Part shown: piece after piece, positions 52,655-61,441 of the stretch
Layout: every line of letters starts with the position of its first letter
How positions within the stretch are numbered: the first letter of the stretch is position 1
Origin: Veillonellaceae bacterium
GTDB taxonomy: Bacteria; Bacillota; Negativicutes; Veillonellales; Dialisteraceae
DNA: 64,000 bases
Assembly (NCBI GenBank): GCA_025992895.1
Contig: DAJPGA010000001.1
Span: forward strand, 1,568,501-1,632,500
Reading direction: 5' to 3'
Position numbers and translations under genes: made by a program
Notes under the pieces: model-generated
The model's database searches: none
What the model saw: only the letters and a program-made list of their open reading frames with translations
Told to the model about the DNA's origin: nothing

Positions 52655-53416
52655 TTACAGAACTCTGTTTGCGCCGACATATCTGTCATGCCAGTAGCCG
52701 CTTTTCATCGTTGCCACGGCCACTCCCCTGCTCGAGGTTGCGCTGATGAAATATCCGTCTCCCAAGTATAAACCAGAATGCGAGATTCCCTGGTCATACG
52801 TTTTAAAGAAAACAAGATCGCCGGGTTCGAGTGCGTTCACTGAAATCTTTCGCCCGGAAGTATACTGCTCATCAGCAGACCGGGGAAGGACAATCCCCTT
52901 CCGGTTGAAAACATACTGAATAAAACCTGAGCAGTCAAATCCCTTCGGCGTCGTACCGCCAAACTGGTATGGAACTCCAATGTACTTCCGCGCTTCTTCT
53001 GTAATCGCCTTAACAGTGCTGTTTGTTATCACCGAGCTGTGCCACTGTACCAAGGAATCATTAATTCCCGTTCTCTGGATTGGGGCACTGCTGCTTTTCT
53101 TTACGGCAGAGGGCGCATTTGAGCCGGTTTTTGAAGCCGTTTTCATAGAATAGCCGGTCAATGCTTTATAAGTGGCAGGACCGATGATTCCATCCGCTGT
53201 CAAATGTCTTTTCTTCTGGAACTTTATGACGGCTTTATATGTTGCCTTGTCATAGGTTCCGTTTGCTTTTACATTCAGTCCGTAGAGAGCAAGACGTCTT
53301 TGAAGGATTCTGACATCATTTCCATGGGAACCCATCATGTAATCAGCATAAGATACATTGAACGTTCCAAAAACTAACAGGCAGGCCGCTAAAACTGTGT
53401 ATTTTTTTATTTTCAT
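52655..53416 (-). CDS. Secreted NlpC/P60 peptidase with peptidoglycan-binding domain
   Basis: ATG at 53414-53416 with AAGGA nine bases upstream (an in-frame GTG six bases earlier is too close to the SD). 253 residues: signal peptide (ends near SYAD), a peptidoglycan-binding domain 1 at about 28-88 (HGNDVRILQRRLALYGL), a Ser/Lys-rich linker, and an NlpC/P60 domain at about 136-253 with catalytic Cys162 (FDCSGF) and His213 (SHSGLY). It probably cuts the stem peptide of peptidoglycan. No lipobox; a free periplasmic enzyme. Own terminator. Confidence 0.93.
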   Translation of the reverse strand: MKIKKYTVLAACLLVFGTFNVSYADYMMGSHGNDVRILQRRLALYGLNVKANGTYDKATYKAVIKFQKKRHLTADGIIGPATYKALTGYSMKTASKTGSNAPSAVKKSSSAPIQRTGINDSLVQWHSSVITNSTVKAITEEARKYIGVPYQFGGTTPKGFDCSGFIQYVFNRKGIVLPRSADEQYTSGRKISVNALEPGDLVFFKTYDQGISHSGLYLGDGYFISATSSRGVAVATMKSGYWHDRYVGANRVL

Positions 53417-53622
53417 ACACACACTTCCTTAAATATTTACATATTCACGATGATTTTTCATAAAATATAATTTCATTGATGCGTATATGGACTCTCTTTT
53501 TGCTAAAAGAATCTGTATGCATCGTCAATTCATCTGACGCATATATTCGTTAGATTTCCACTATATATTTTATCATAAAATCATCAGCAAGTGTTATTCA
53601 GCATCTGATCAATTTTGATAAA
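53417..53622 (-). other. Gap upstream of the NlpC/P60 gene
   Basis: An AT-rich gap of about 200 bp. On the - strand TTGCTG and a TATA-rich stretch about 17 bp apart (near 53565-53590) form a possible promoter. No gene or strong hairpin was found. Confidence 0.3.
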
Positions 53623-54783
53623 TTACTTACTATCTCCATAGATTTTTCCGCTGATAAAGTTTCTGTCAATCATCGTTTCAATATGATAGGCCGGATTGAT
53701 TTTCTTTAATTCATCAGATATTTCATGATAAATTTCCCCATCATTCAATTTGCAGTAGCCTGTCAGCGCCAGTTCAAAGGAAAGATCGATTTCTCCTTCT
53801 TTTTCCTGAACAAAAAAGTCATGATAGGAAAGCGGCAGTCCTGAGCGGTAAATGGCGGCTTCCAGATCTCTTTGATACTCTGCCGCTCTGGGATTAGATA
53901 CAGCTTTAGGATCGGCATGGATTACTGCTTGGATATTCAGTTTTTCACGCAAAACAGCTGTAACATTGTCCGACAGTTCATGGCTTTGCATAAAGCTCAA
54001 TGAACTGTCCAGTTCTACATGCGCTGTCGCAAAATGATTTTCAGGGCCGTAATCATGCACAATCAGGTCATGCACACCATACACGCCCTTGCATCCCAGG
54101 ATGCAGCTTTTTATGCTTTCATATATCTCTGGATCCGGTGTAGAACCCATAATTGAGTTCACCGCCTTTTTCATGATTGTATATCCTGTCCAGAGAATGG
54201 CCAATGACATTAATACACCCATATACCCATCGATATGGTAATGAAAAAAAGATTCTACCAAAGTTGCGGCCAGGACACTTGAGGTAGAAAGCAGATCTGA
54301 TAAGGAATCAGCGCTGTAAGCATTGAATGATTCAGAATTGATTTCTTTTCCGGTTTTTTTATACTTCCATGCCAGAAACAACTTGCCGATGATGCCAAGA
54401 GCTAAACTGATAACAATCAAAGGTGAATATACGGTATCCGTTGGATTTGAAATTTTATGTACTGATTCTATAAGAAGAGTAATACCGACATATAAAACAA
54501 TAGCTGCCATGACGGTCGCATTAATATATTCCAAGCGCCCGTGACCAAATGGATGCTCTTTATCAGAGGGCTTTGCAGCGTAATAGAAGGTCATCATCAA
54601 TAAAATGATTGATCCCATATCTGTTAAATTGTTAAACCCGTCTCCCATAACAGATAAGAAACCACTTGACCAGCCTGCAAAAATTTTGGTACCAGCTAAT
54701 ATAAAGTTAACTGCAAGGCCAAGAGCACAAGTAAGCATTGCCTTACTGCTTCTTGGATTATCTTTTAGAAATCCCAGTTCCAT
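53623..54783 (-). CDS. Cation diffusion facilitator (CDF) transporter
   Basis: 386 residues, ATG at 54781-54783 with SD AAAGGG. Five or six membrane helices (about 10-200) followed by a long cytoplasmic part. Metal site residues: MGDGFNNLTD in helix 2 and SADSLSDLL in helix 5; the loop HPFGHGRLEY is the family's. The C-terminal part holds a cytoplasmic ferredoxin-like dimerisation domain, and is longer than usual (about 75 extra residues with LSYHDFFVQEKEGEIDLSFELAL, which looks like a second copy of that fold). It exports Zn, Mn, Fe or Co; the metal cannot be told. Confidence 0.9.
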   Translation of the reverse strand: MELGFLKDNPRSSKAMLTCALGLAVNFILAGTKIFAGWSSGFLSVMGDGFNNLTDMGSIILLMMTFYYAAKPSDKEHPFGHGRLEYINATVMAAIVLYVGITLLIESVHKISNPTDTVYSPLIVISLALGIIGKLFLAWKYKKTGKEINSESFNAYSADSLSDLLSTSSVLAATLVESFFHYHIDGYMGVLMSLAILWTGYTIMKKAVNSIMGSTPDPEIYESIKSCILGCKGVYGVHDLIVHDYGPENHFATAHVELDSSLSFMQSHELSDNVTAVLREKLNIQAVIHADPKAVSNPRAAEYQRDLEAAIYRSGLPLSYHDFFVQEKEGEIDLSFELALTGYCKLNDGEIYHEISDELKKINPAYHIETMIDRNFISGKIYGDSK

Positions 54784-54839
54784 AATATGACCCTTTACGA
54801 ATAAATATAGAAAGTATGCCTTAATTTATGTTTAAATGC

Positions 54840-54891
54840 ACAATATGCCAAGCAGGAGGCTTCCTTGCGGAATTCCTGCTTGGCATATTGT
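54840..54891 (-). repeat. 18-bp hairpin with inner stem between ydbC and CDF gene
   Basis: 54840-54857 pairs perfectly with 54874-54891 (core CAATATGCCAAGCAGGA and its complement); inside, TTCC/GGAA (54861-54872) forms a small second stem. On the - strand only a weak T-stretch follows. Very stable, so probably a transcript end or processing site after ydbC. Confidence 0.7.
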
Positions 54892-54900
54892 CAGGCTTCA

Positions 54901-55134
54901 TCATAACTCATCAAAATCAATTTCATTCAGTATATCACGCAGCTTAAGGGCTTCTTCCTTAGTCAGAGTAATTCCCTTTGTCATAGCTGTATGATCTTCA
55001 TTCCAGGAACGCAGATCAAATTTCTCTTCCCGGTTATTCCAGCTCGTGTAAGTCAATTGCTTTTTCCATCCATTGGGCGCTATTGACAAATCCCCCAATT
55101 CCTTTTGTATCGTGTATGTAATTTTAGCAGCCAT
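54901..55134 (-). CDS. YdbC/PC4-like single-stranded nucleic-acid-binding protein
   Basis: 77 residues, ATG at 55132-55134 with SD AAGAGGTGA. It matches the YdbC family of Firmicutes, a short PC4-fold protein: LSIAPNGWKKQLTYTSWNNREEKFDLRSW and MTKGITLTKEEALKLRDIL. The fold is a curved sheet plus helix that binds ssDNA as a dimer. The cell role is unclear. It has a good promoter and a strong hairpin after it. Confidence 0.88.
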   Translation of the reverse strand: MAAKITYTIQKELGDLSIAPNGWKKQLTYTSWNNREEKFDLRSWNEDHTAMTKGITLTKEEALKLRDILNEIDFDEL

Positions 55135-55165
55135 TCAACTTCACCTCTTAAAATCATGAATATGC

Positions 55166-55195
55166 TTTATATGGTATCATAAGGCTTTTTGTAAA
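55166..55195 (-). promoter_or_regulatory. ydbC promoter
   Basis: TTTACA (55190-55195) and TATAAA (55166-55171) on the - strand, spacer 18, each one mismatch or so from consensus. Confidence 0.55.
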
Positions 55196-55231
55196 TCAAC
55201 AGACCTTCATGAGTCTCTGCCCTATCCATGA

Positions 55232-55726
55232 CTAAAAAGTCAGCCTGGATATATGCCTGTTTTCTTCCTGTTTTTTGCTGATCCAGAATTTAAACTTTTC
55301 CTTATCCTTTCTGGAAACACATGACATCTGAACAGGCAGTCCTACGATTCCTCCTGCTACTCTGGCACCTATGTAAAGATGATCCCAGCAACTGGAAACA
55401 CCCGTAATTTCTGAATATTCTATAGGCATGTACAAAGACTTGAAGGAAAAGTCGAAGTCAGAATTTAAAAATGACCATGGTACCGACACGAGAAGCTTCT
55501 TCTCGCAGACGAGTGCAACCGGTGTATGCAGCCTGTTGATTCGCCATATAGAAAAGCAAAAGACACCAGCTGCCACGACATATAAAATATTTCCATATTC
55601 CAAGGCGTATGTAATAATCGTTGCGCAGATTAAAACATAAAACAAGGACATAGCTACTATATAAACTTTCGCACGGCAGCATTCCCACTGGATTTTGCCA
55701 TAAACCTCTTCTTTGAAAGTATCCAT
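55232..55726 (-). CDS. Unrecognised two-helix membrane protein in the floA operon
   Basis: Start set at ATG 55724-55726 with GGGGAGG just upstream; the longer TTG frame buries it. About 164 residues: short basic N-terminus, two adjacent membrane helices (about 22-41 and 45-60), then a cytoplasmic beta-rich part (VALVCEKKLLVSVPWSFL, YMPIEYSEITGV, KDKEKFKFWISKK) that resembles a bacterial PH-like domain after paired helices. No family assigned. It is the last gene after nfeD, floA and another unknown gene, so may act at flotillin-rich membrane patches. Confidence 0.65.
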   Translation of the reverse strand: MDTFKEEVYGKIQWECCRAKVYIVAMSLFYVLICATIITYALEYGNILYVVAAGVFCFSIWRINRLHTPVALVCEKKLLVSVPWSFLNSDFDFSFKSLYMPIEYSEITGVSSCWDHLYIGARVAGGIVGLPVQMSCVSRKDKEKFKFWISKKQEENRHISRLTF

Positions 55727-55763
55727 AAACCTCCCCAAAATGCACGGCTGCAAAGCCGATCAA

Positions 55764-56480
55764 TTATCTGCGGTATTTCCATCCAGCCCTTCCCCTGGGA
55801 GGCCCAAAAACTGCATCATATACCATCCATTGCTGTGCATCTTTTTCCGACCAGCGTTTAGGTATCAAGCCTTCACTGTCCGAGCTGCTGCCGGCATCAG
55901 GCATCGCTGGTTCAGCATTCTGCTTATTTGCATGCGCCTTTGCCTTGTCAGGCACCTTTCTCTCCGGTATCGGTGCTTTTCTCTTTGGAACTGTTTTTAC
56001 GTGAACAGGCTCATATTCACGTCTTGGGGACGGAGCTGTCTCTGGTTCGGATATATTCCTTCTCTTATCAGGAGCAGGATTTTGAACAGGCGCTTTACTT
56101 TGAGAGGGCTCATCCTGAGATTTCCGGCCGCCGGAACTATCCGGAGACGTTGTATCAGGAGAAGTGTTATCTTCCTCTCCATTTCCCTCAGGCGTGCTCT
56201 GTCCCCATGTTTCAAGGATCTTTTTCCTTAGCGCCTTGTAATCATAATCCTCATCCGGTGTCTCCAGGCCGTCCTCTGCTCCGGCAGATCTGTGCTTGAA
56301 GTAGTTTACATGGACGGTATTATCTATATGGCTCTCTCCTTCCATCTTCCTGAAAAAAACAAGACCGGATGAATTTCCGTTGTCTGAGGATACCACGGGC
56401 AGTGACGCAAAAGGGTACCTCCAAGTCAGCCAAACCATTATGGCGAGGATGCACATAAGTTCAATCAAGTATTCATTCAC
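55764..56480 (-). CDS. Unrecognised protein with one membrane helix and a disordered region, floA operon
   Basis: 238 residues from GTG (56478-56480), SD AAGGAGGT nine bases upstream. One hydrophobic helix at about 5-20, then a polar chain. Residues about 90-205 are rich in Pro, Ser, Lys, Glu (TSPDTTSPDSSGG; APIPERKVPDKAKAHANK), probably disordered. The end (WSEKDAQQWMVYDAVFGPPRGRAGWKYRR) is aromatic and basic and looks folded or ligand-binding. It starts 30 bp after floA. Function unknown; I infer an accessory of FloA/NfeD membrane domains. Confidence 0.65.
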   Translation of the reverse strand: MNEYLIELMCILAIMVWLTWRYPFASLPVVSSDNGNSSGLVFFRKMEGESHIDNTVHVNYFKHRSAGAEDGLETPDEDYDYKALRKKILETWGQSTPEGNGEEDNTSPDTTSPDSSGGRKSQDEPSQSKAPVQNPAPDKRRNISEPETAPSPRREYEPVHVKTVPKRKAPIPERKVPDKAKAHANKQNAEPAMPDAGSSSDSEGLIPKRWSEKDAQQWMVYDAVFGPPRGRAGWKYRR

Positions 56481-56509
56481 TTGCAGTGTACCTCCTTATA
56501 ATGGCAGAA

Positions 56510-57484
56510 TCAGTTTTTCTTCTCACTGCTGCCCGCAATATTTTCTCTCATTTCAGTATCGGCCACAATATTCTTCATATTGTAATAATCCATAACGCCA
56601 AGGTTTCCGGCTCTAAGTGCATCAGCAAGTGCAAGCGGCACCTTTGCCTGCGCTTCTACAACCTTTGCCTGCATTTCCTGCGTATACGCACGCATTTCCT
56701 GCTCTTTGGCAACTGCCATCGCTCTTCTTTCCTCTGCTCTTGCCTGTGCAATCTGCTTATCAGCTTCGGCCTGATCCGTCTGGAGCTGTGCGCCGATATT
56801 TCTTCCGACATCCACATCAGCTATATCAATGGAAAGAATCTCAAAAGCCGTACCGGAGTCAAGGCCCTTTCCAAGCACTGTCCGGGATATATGATCCGGA
56901 TTTTCAAGAACGTCTGTATGCTTTTCAGAAGAGCCGACCGTTGTAACAATGCCTTCGCCAACACGGGCAATAATCGTTGCTTCACCTGCACCGCCGACGA
57001 GACGATCGATATTGGCACGAACAGTAACCCTTGCTCTTACCTTAAGTTCGATACCATTTTTTGCAACAGCAGAAATCGTCGGTGTTTCAATGACTTTCGG
57101 ATTAACACTCATCTGTACGGCTTCCAGTACATTTCTGCCGGCAAGATCAATAGCCGCTGCCTGTTCAAAAGACAGGTCTATCTGCGCTCTGTGCGCTGCA
57201 ATCAATGCATCTACCACATTATCAACATTGCCGCCCGCCAGATAATGCGCTTCCAGCTGATTGCTGTTTAAGGACAATCCTGCTTTGATGCCTTTGATCA
57301 GGGGAAGAACTATCATTCTTGGCTCGACACGGCGGATCCTCATCCCAACCAAGTTGAACAAGGATATGTTTACATCGGCAGCCAGGGCAGAAATCCACAG
57401 CCCGACCGGGACAAAATGCAGAAAAATAGAACCGGCCAGCACAGCCAGAATTAAAACTCCCACAGGGAAAACGAAAGGATCCAT
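56510..57484 (-). CDS. floA: FloA flotillin-like SPFH protein
   Basis: 324 residues, ATG at 57482-57484 with SD AGGAGG. One N-terminal hairpin membrane helix (about 5-30), an SPFH/band 7 domain ([21 protein letters not shown], then [41 protein letters not shown]), and an Ala/Glu-rich coil with [40 protein letters not shown] (split over about 245-290). It organises membrane microdomains in Firmicutes. nfeD is just upstream, the standard partner. Confidence 0.96.
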   Translation of the reverse strand: MDPFVFPVGVLILAVLAGSIFLHFVPVGLWISALAADVNISLFNLVGMRIRRVEPRMIVLPLIKGIKAGLSLNSNQLEAHYLAGGNVDNVVDALIAAHRAQIDLSFEQAAAIDLAGRNVLEAVQMSVNPKVIETPTISAVAKNGIELKVRARVTVRANIDRLVGGAGEATIIARVGEGIVTTVGSSEKHTDVLENPDHISRTVLGKGLDSGTAFEILSIDIADVDVGRNIGAQLQTDQAEADKQIAQARAEERRAMAVAKEQEMRAYTQEMQAKVVEAQAKVPLALADALRAGNLGVMDYYNMKNIVADTEMRENIAGSSEKKN

Positions 57485-57522
57485 AAGTACCTCCTAATGG
57501 AATACGAGCAAGGTCATCCTTG

Positions 57523-58242
57523 CTATACTTTTCTTACAATCAAGTAATTATTTTCAACTTTTACCACGCGGACTTCACAATTCTTCTCAATAAACCCATT
57601 TTCTGAAATGGCATCTTTAATGCCTCCATCAATTGAAATTTTTCCAGTGGGCCGCAGCGTCGAAACGCTGATTCCAGACTTCCCTTCTAGTGAACTGAGG
57701 TCTTTCGAGGAAGATAAGTAGCCTTCTTTATTAGTCTGTCTGGCATGAAGGGCAATCTTCTTCCAAATATGGTTGCCGGGAAGATATTTGAAAACGAAAT
57801 AAGCGCCGACACATGAAGCCAGTACTGCAAACAGAAGTATATAAAGAGCTGTCATATTCCCACCAAAAGTAAAAAAGAGACCTGCCATAACCGCAATGAA
57901 GCCAGCGCCTATGAATATACCCGTGTACATAACAAGGATATCCAGAATAATCAATGCGATGCCGCCGAAATAAAGCACAAATTCAAGAGACTGCCCGCCT
58001 TCATAGTACCAGTTCGTTCCTATGAGAATAAGTCCTGCCAGAATGGCTATAAGACTTCCTCCAGAAAATCCTGCCGTCTTTATCTCGATTACGATAGATA
58101 AAATGATGATGATTGAAAATAAAGTATCCACAACCGGATCTTTAATAATCGACGCCGCCACTCCTCCATCACTGGCAAGAACCGTATAGGGAAGAATGAA
58201 TGCTGAGATGAAAAAAGCAAGAAGTGTTTTAATATTTTTCAA
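57523..58242 (-). CDS. NfeD-like membrane protein, short form
   Basis: 239 residues from TTG (58240-58242) with a strong AGGAGGTGA SD. Signal-like first helix, three or four more membrane helices (about 40-155), then an OB-fold C-terminal domain (about 175-239: LSSLEGKSGISVSTLRPTGKISIDG, YLIVRKV). The long NfeD form has an extra ClpP-like protease domain; it is absent here, so this is the short type that goes with flotillins. It starts the nfeD-floA operon. Confidence 0.93.
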   Translation of the reverse strand: MKNIKTLLAFFISAFILPYTVLASDGGVAASIIKDPVVDTLFSIIIILSIVIEIKTAGFSGGSLIAILAGLILIGTNWYYEGGQSLEFVLYFGGIALIILDILVMYTGIFIGAGFIAVMAGLFFTFGGNMTALYILLFAVLASCVGAYFVFKYLPGNHIWKKIALHARQTNKEGYLSSSKDLSSLEGKSGISVSTLRPTGKISIDGGIKDAISENGFIEKNCEVRVVKVENNYLIVRKV

Positions 58243-58267
58243 CTCAAATCACCTCCTCTTAAAATCA

Positions 58268-58273
58268 ATTATA
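58268..58273 (-). promoter_or_regulatory. Possible -10 box of nfeD operon
   Basis: TATAAT on the - strand about 26 bp before the TTG start; the -35 region is weak. Confidence 0.4.
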
Positions 58274-58356
58274 CATAAAAATCAATATAGTAACTAGGCC
58301 TGCATCAATTTCATTTCCCGCTCACTTAAAATTCTTTGACAGTATTCATTGAGAGA

Positions 58357-58396
58357 ACAAAAAACCAGCGGAAAAACACACTCCGCTGATTTTTTT
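58357..58396 (-). terminator. Intrinsic terminator after serS
   Basis: CAGCGGA (58366-58372) and TCCGCTG (58382-58388) form a 7-bp stem, loop of nine; the - strand continues GTTTTTTG. A T-run also flanks the + side. Confidence 0.88.
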
Positions 58397-58409
58397 ATAA
58401 TCGTTTATT

Positions 58410-59702
58410 TTATTTGCCAGAGTTCTTTCTCTGACCAATAACTTTGACCCCGTTCATATATGGAACCAATGCATCCGGTACTCTGATTGTTCCATCAGCC
58501 TGCTGATAGTTTTCCATAATAGCAGCTACTGTACGTCCGACAGCCAGTCCGGAACCATTCAATGTATGAACAAATTCAGGTTTGTCTCCGGTCTTTCTGC
58601 GGAATCTGATATTAGCGCGTCTAGCCTGGAAATCCAGACAGTTGGAGCAGGAAGAGATTTCTCTGTATTTATTCTGCGCCGGCATCCAGACTTCGATATC
58701 GTAAGTCTTAGCTGAGGAGAATCCAATGTCTCCTGTGCACAGGCATACAACATGATACGGTAATTTTAAGAGCTGCAGGATCTTCTCGGCTTCTCTTGTC
58801 AGGGATTCCAGTTCGTCCCAGCTGTCTTCCGGCTTGCAGTATTTAACCATTTCCACTTTGTGGAACTGATGCTGCCTGATGAGGCCGCGTGTATCCTTGC
58901 CTGCCGATCCTGCTTCCTTTCTGAAGCATGGTGTCAGTGCTGTAAAATGCACAGGAAGTTTATCTCCATCGATGATTTCTCCAGCGAAGAAGTTGGTCAG
59001 CGGGACTTCGGCGGTCGGTGTCATGTACATGTTTTCGCCTTCGACTTTGTACATGTCATCAGCAAATTTAGGGAGCTGGCCGGTTCCCTGCATGGAGTTT
59101 CCGTTGATAATGTACGGAGGAATGACTTCAATAAAATCATTCTCCTGTGTGTGGACATCCAGCATAAAATTATAAACAGCTCTTTCAAGACGTGCTGCGC
59201 CGTCCAGATAGAAATAGAAACGGGCTCCGGAAACCTTTCCTGCTCTTTCAGAATCCAGAATTCCAAGAGTATCGCCTAATTCATAATGAGCTTTGACAGG
59301 GAAATCAAAAGCCGGGATTTCTCCCCAGCGTCTTACTTCCGGATTTTCAGAATCATCTTTGCCTACGGGAACAGACTTGTCGGCCATATTAGGAATGTGA
59401 AGCAGCAGTTCTTTCAGCTCAGATTCAATAGATGCAAGTTCGCTGTCAATGGCAGAAATCTTTTTCCCTACTTCGCGCATATCCTCAATATCCTTGGAAG
59501 CATCTCTGCCTTCTTTCTTCGCCTGGGCAATCATCTTGGATGCAGCGTTTTTCTGGCTCTTCAATACTTCTGTCTGCTGAAGCAGTTCTCTTCTCTTCTG
59601 ATCCAGATCCAGAACATGATCCAGATCGAAGGGATTATGTCTATTAACCAGGTTTTCTTTTACTTCCTCAGCATGCTCCCTAATGAACTTCATATCCAAC
59701 AT
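58410..59702 (-). CDS. serS: Seryl-tRNA synthetase
   Basis: ATG at 59700-59702 begins MLDMKFIREHAEEVKENL, the family start, with GGAG ten bases upstream; earlier in-frame codons would run into the T-box terminator. 430 residues. N-terminal antiparallel coiled-coil arm (about 25-105), then class II motifs: PCFRKEAGSAGKDTRGLIRQHQFHKVEM (motif 2), and LNGSGLAVGRTVAAIMENYQ (motif 3). It charges tRNA-Ser. A T-box leader sits upstream, so expression rises when tRNA-Ser is uncharged. Confidence 0.98.
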   Translation of the reverse strand: MLDMKFIREHAEEVKENLVNRHNPFDLDHVLDLDQKRRELLQQTEVLKSQKNAASKMIAQAKKEGRDASKDIEDMREVGKKISAIDSELASIESELKELLLHIPNMADKSVPVGKDDSENPEVRRWGEIPAFDFPVKAHYELGDTLGILDSERAGKVSGARFYFYLDGAARLERAVYNFMLDVHTQENDFIEVIPPYIINGNSMQGTGQLPKFADDMYKVEGENMYMTPTAEVPLTNFFAGEIIDGDKLPVHFTALTPCFRKEAGSAGKDTRGLIRQHQFHKVEMVKYCKPEDSWDELESLTREAEKILQLLKLPYHVVCLCTGDIGFSSAKTYDIEVWMPAQNKYREISSCSNCLDFQARRANIRFRRKTGDKPEFVHTLNGSGLAVGRTVAAIMENYQQADGTIRVPDALVPYMNGVKVIGQRKNSGK

Positions 59703-59761
59703 AGTTAACACTCTCCAATGCAATAAAATTTTAAATTGGCATATACGGCAAACGATGATCA

Positions 59762-59976
59762 AATAAAAAAACTTCATCCCAACATGGGACGAAGTTTATC
59801 GCGGTACCACCCAATTTGCATAAAAGCCAGCTCATGGTTTTTATCGGTCACCAGCCGTCCGATTCATCACCGGCCACTCCGAAGTGGAAGTTTTTTTCTC
59901 CGCCCTGACTCACACCAGCCGTCAGGTCTCTGATCAGCATCAAAAGAAACCATTCTTCATCATCATGTTATATTTG
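59762..59976 (-). ncRNA. T-box riboswitch leader of serS
   Basis: The T-box core GGGTGGTACCGCG is at 59800-59812 on the - strand. It is followed by the terminator stem (59770-59781 with 59785-59796, 12 bp with one G-T pair) and seven T. Stem I apical part is seen as CCTGAC/GTCAGG (59904-59926) around GGCTGGTGTGA. A candidate Ser specifier is UCC at 59886-59888, followed by A, on the 3' side of Stem I; this assignment is tentative. Uncharged tRNA-Ser should stabilise the antiterminator. Confidence 0.93.
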
Positions 59977-59982
59977 ATATTT

Positions 59983-60011
59983 ATTATATTCCTTGAGAAC
60001 TTATTTGTAAA
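59983..60011 (-). promoter_or_regulatory. serS promoter
   Basis: TTTACA (60006-60011) and TATAAT (59983-59988) on the - strand, spacer 17, positioned to start the T-box transcript near 59976. Confidence 0.75.
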
Positions 60012-60040
60012 TAGAACCAAATACTCAACAGGCAAAACGA

Positions 60041-60898
60041 TTAATCGTGAATCAGATCATACCAGGCATCCGCAAGGGCTGCATATTCCTCAAGCGAGAA
60101 TGTTTCTCCTCTTCTTGATCCATCGATCCCCGTCACCTCAAAAATCTTTCCGCTGATTTCATTAGGTATGCCGCCGAATTTGACGGCATTCGTAAAGACT
60201 TTTCTTCTCTGTGCAAAGCCCATCTTGATCAAGCTGAAGAGAAGCTTGCTGTCCTTAACGGCAACAGCAGGCTCACTTCTTCTTCTAAGCCTTAAGACGG
60301 TGGAAGTGACCTGAGGACGCGGTATGAATGCTGTTGGAGGAATATCCAGAACCCGCTCAGCCGTGCAGTAATACTGTACAGCCAGAGTAAGCGCACCGTA
60401 GTCCTTCGTGCCCGGATTTGCCAGAATCCTGTCGGCTACTTCTTTTTGCATCATAAACACAAAAAGGGAAATGGGAAGATTGGAATGAATCAGGGATAAA
60501 AGTATAGGCGTTGTTATATAGTACGGAAGATTTGCCGCACAGTGCCATTCTTTATCTCCTAAAATTCCTTTGAGATCGGCCTTCAGAACATCCTCATAAA
60601 TAATAGTGACATTCTTGTATTTTTCCAATGTTGAATCAAGAACACGTTTTAAGCTCTGATCCACTTCAAAGGCAATGACGTCCGATCCTCTTTCTGCCAA
60701 AGCCTGTGTAAGCGTGCCAATGCCTGCCCCTATTTCCATAACAGAAACATCCGGTGTTATTTCAGCTGCATCTGCTATAGCGGCTACAATATCCGGCCGG
60801 ACGAGAAAATTCTGTCCCAATCTGTGCTTCGCGTGAATTCCAAAACGATTAATGACATACTGAACCACTTTCCGGTCAGCTAAGTTTGCATCTAGCAT
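60041..60898 (-). CDS. rsmA: RsmA (KsgA), 16S rRNA dimethyladenosine transferase
   Basis: Start set at ATG 60896-60898 with AAGGAG five bases upstream; it overlaps the rnmV stop by seven bases. 285 residues. HRLGQNFLVRPDIVAAI, SAM loop VMEIGAGIGTLTQALAERG, and the catalytic NLPYYITTPIL, then TAFIPRPQVTSTVLRLRRR. It dimethylates A1518 and A1519 of 16S rRNA. rnmV-rsmA is a conserved Firmicute pair. Confidence 0.97.
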   Translation of the reverse strand: MLDANLADRKVVQYVINRFGIHAKHRLGQNFLVRPDIVAAIADAAEITPDVSVMEIGAGIGTLTQALAERGSDVIAFEVDQSLKRVLDSTLEKYKNVTIIYEDVLKADLKGILGDKEWHCAANLPYYITTPILLSLIHSNLPISLFVFMMQKEVADRILANPGTKDYGALTLAVQYYCTAERVLDIPPTAFIPRPQVTSTVLRLRRRSEPAVAVKDSKLLFSLIKMGFAQRRKVFTNAVKFGGIPNEISGKIFEVTGIDGSRRGETFSLEEYAALADAWYDLIHD

Positions 60899-61440
60899 GA
60901 ACACTCCTTCTGGCACACCTGCAAAGCATTTTCCCACTCTTCACGTGTAACACCATAATGATTTAATCTTTTTAAAAACTGCTTTGCGTTGCTATACCCT
61001 ATACCAAGAACAGCACCAACTGCTTCCCTTTTCGATGAAGAATCAGCTTTCCCAATGAGGCCGCCTTTAAATAAGTCTTCCTCGGAAAACAAGCATGAGT
61101 CTTCCAAGCTGCTGATCCGGAGTTTATTCAATGCTTTTCTGATCGATTCAGGAGACGCATCCTCGATTCCAACGTCATCTTTTGTGGATGCTTCCTCTTT
61201 TGGGACAAAAGCATTCAACGCCTTTGGAAAAAGCTTAATCAAACGCTTTCTTATTCTTTCTCCAGGGCCATCCGGATCCGTCAGGATAATAATTCCCCGC
61301 TTTTCGTAAGCCAGACGGATCCTCTCAATTACCTCAGGGCGAAGCGTAAAACCTTCCGTTGCAATCATGTCCGCATCCACAGCCATGCCCACTCTTGCTA
61401 TATCAGATTTTCCTTCAACTACGATTACTTGTTTTATCAT
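60892..61440 (-). CDS. rnmV: RNase M5
   Basis: 182 residues, ATG at 61438-61440, one base after the response-regulator stop. TOPRIM domain: IKQVIVVEGKSDIARV and IILTDPDGPGERIRKRL carry the conserved Glu and Asp residues. It matures 5S rRNA in low-GC Gram-positives and relatives, so its presence supports the Firmicute placement. rsmA follows with an overlap. Confidence 0.95.
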   Translation of the reverse strand: MIKQVIVVEGKSDIARVGMAVDADMIATEGFTLRPEVIERIRLAYEKRGIIILTDPDGPGERIRKRLIKLFPKALNAFVPKEEASTKDDVGIEDASPESIRKALNKLRISSLEDSCLFSEEDLFKGGLIGKADSSSKREAVGAVLGIGYSNAKQFLKRLNHYGVTREEWENALQVCQKECSC

Positions 61441-61441
61441 A

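Noticed and set aside
57523..58242. NfeD missing its protease domain, as a truncation
   Set aside because: The short form without the ClpP-like domain is the usual partner of flotillins, and the gene has its own strong SD and signal-like start.
59703..59777. N-terminal extension of SerS
   Set aside because: It would run into the T-box terminator, and SerS begins at MLDMKFIR.
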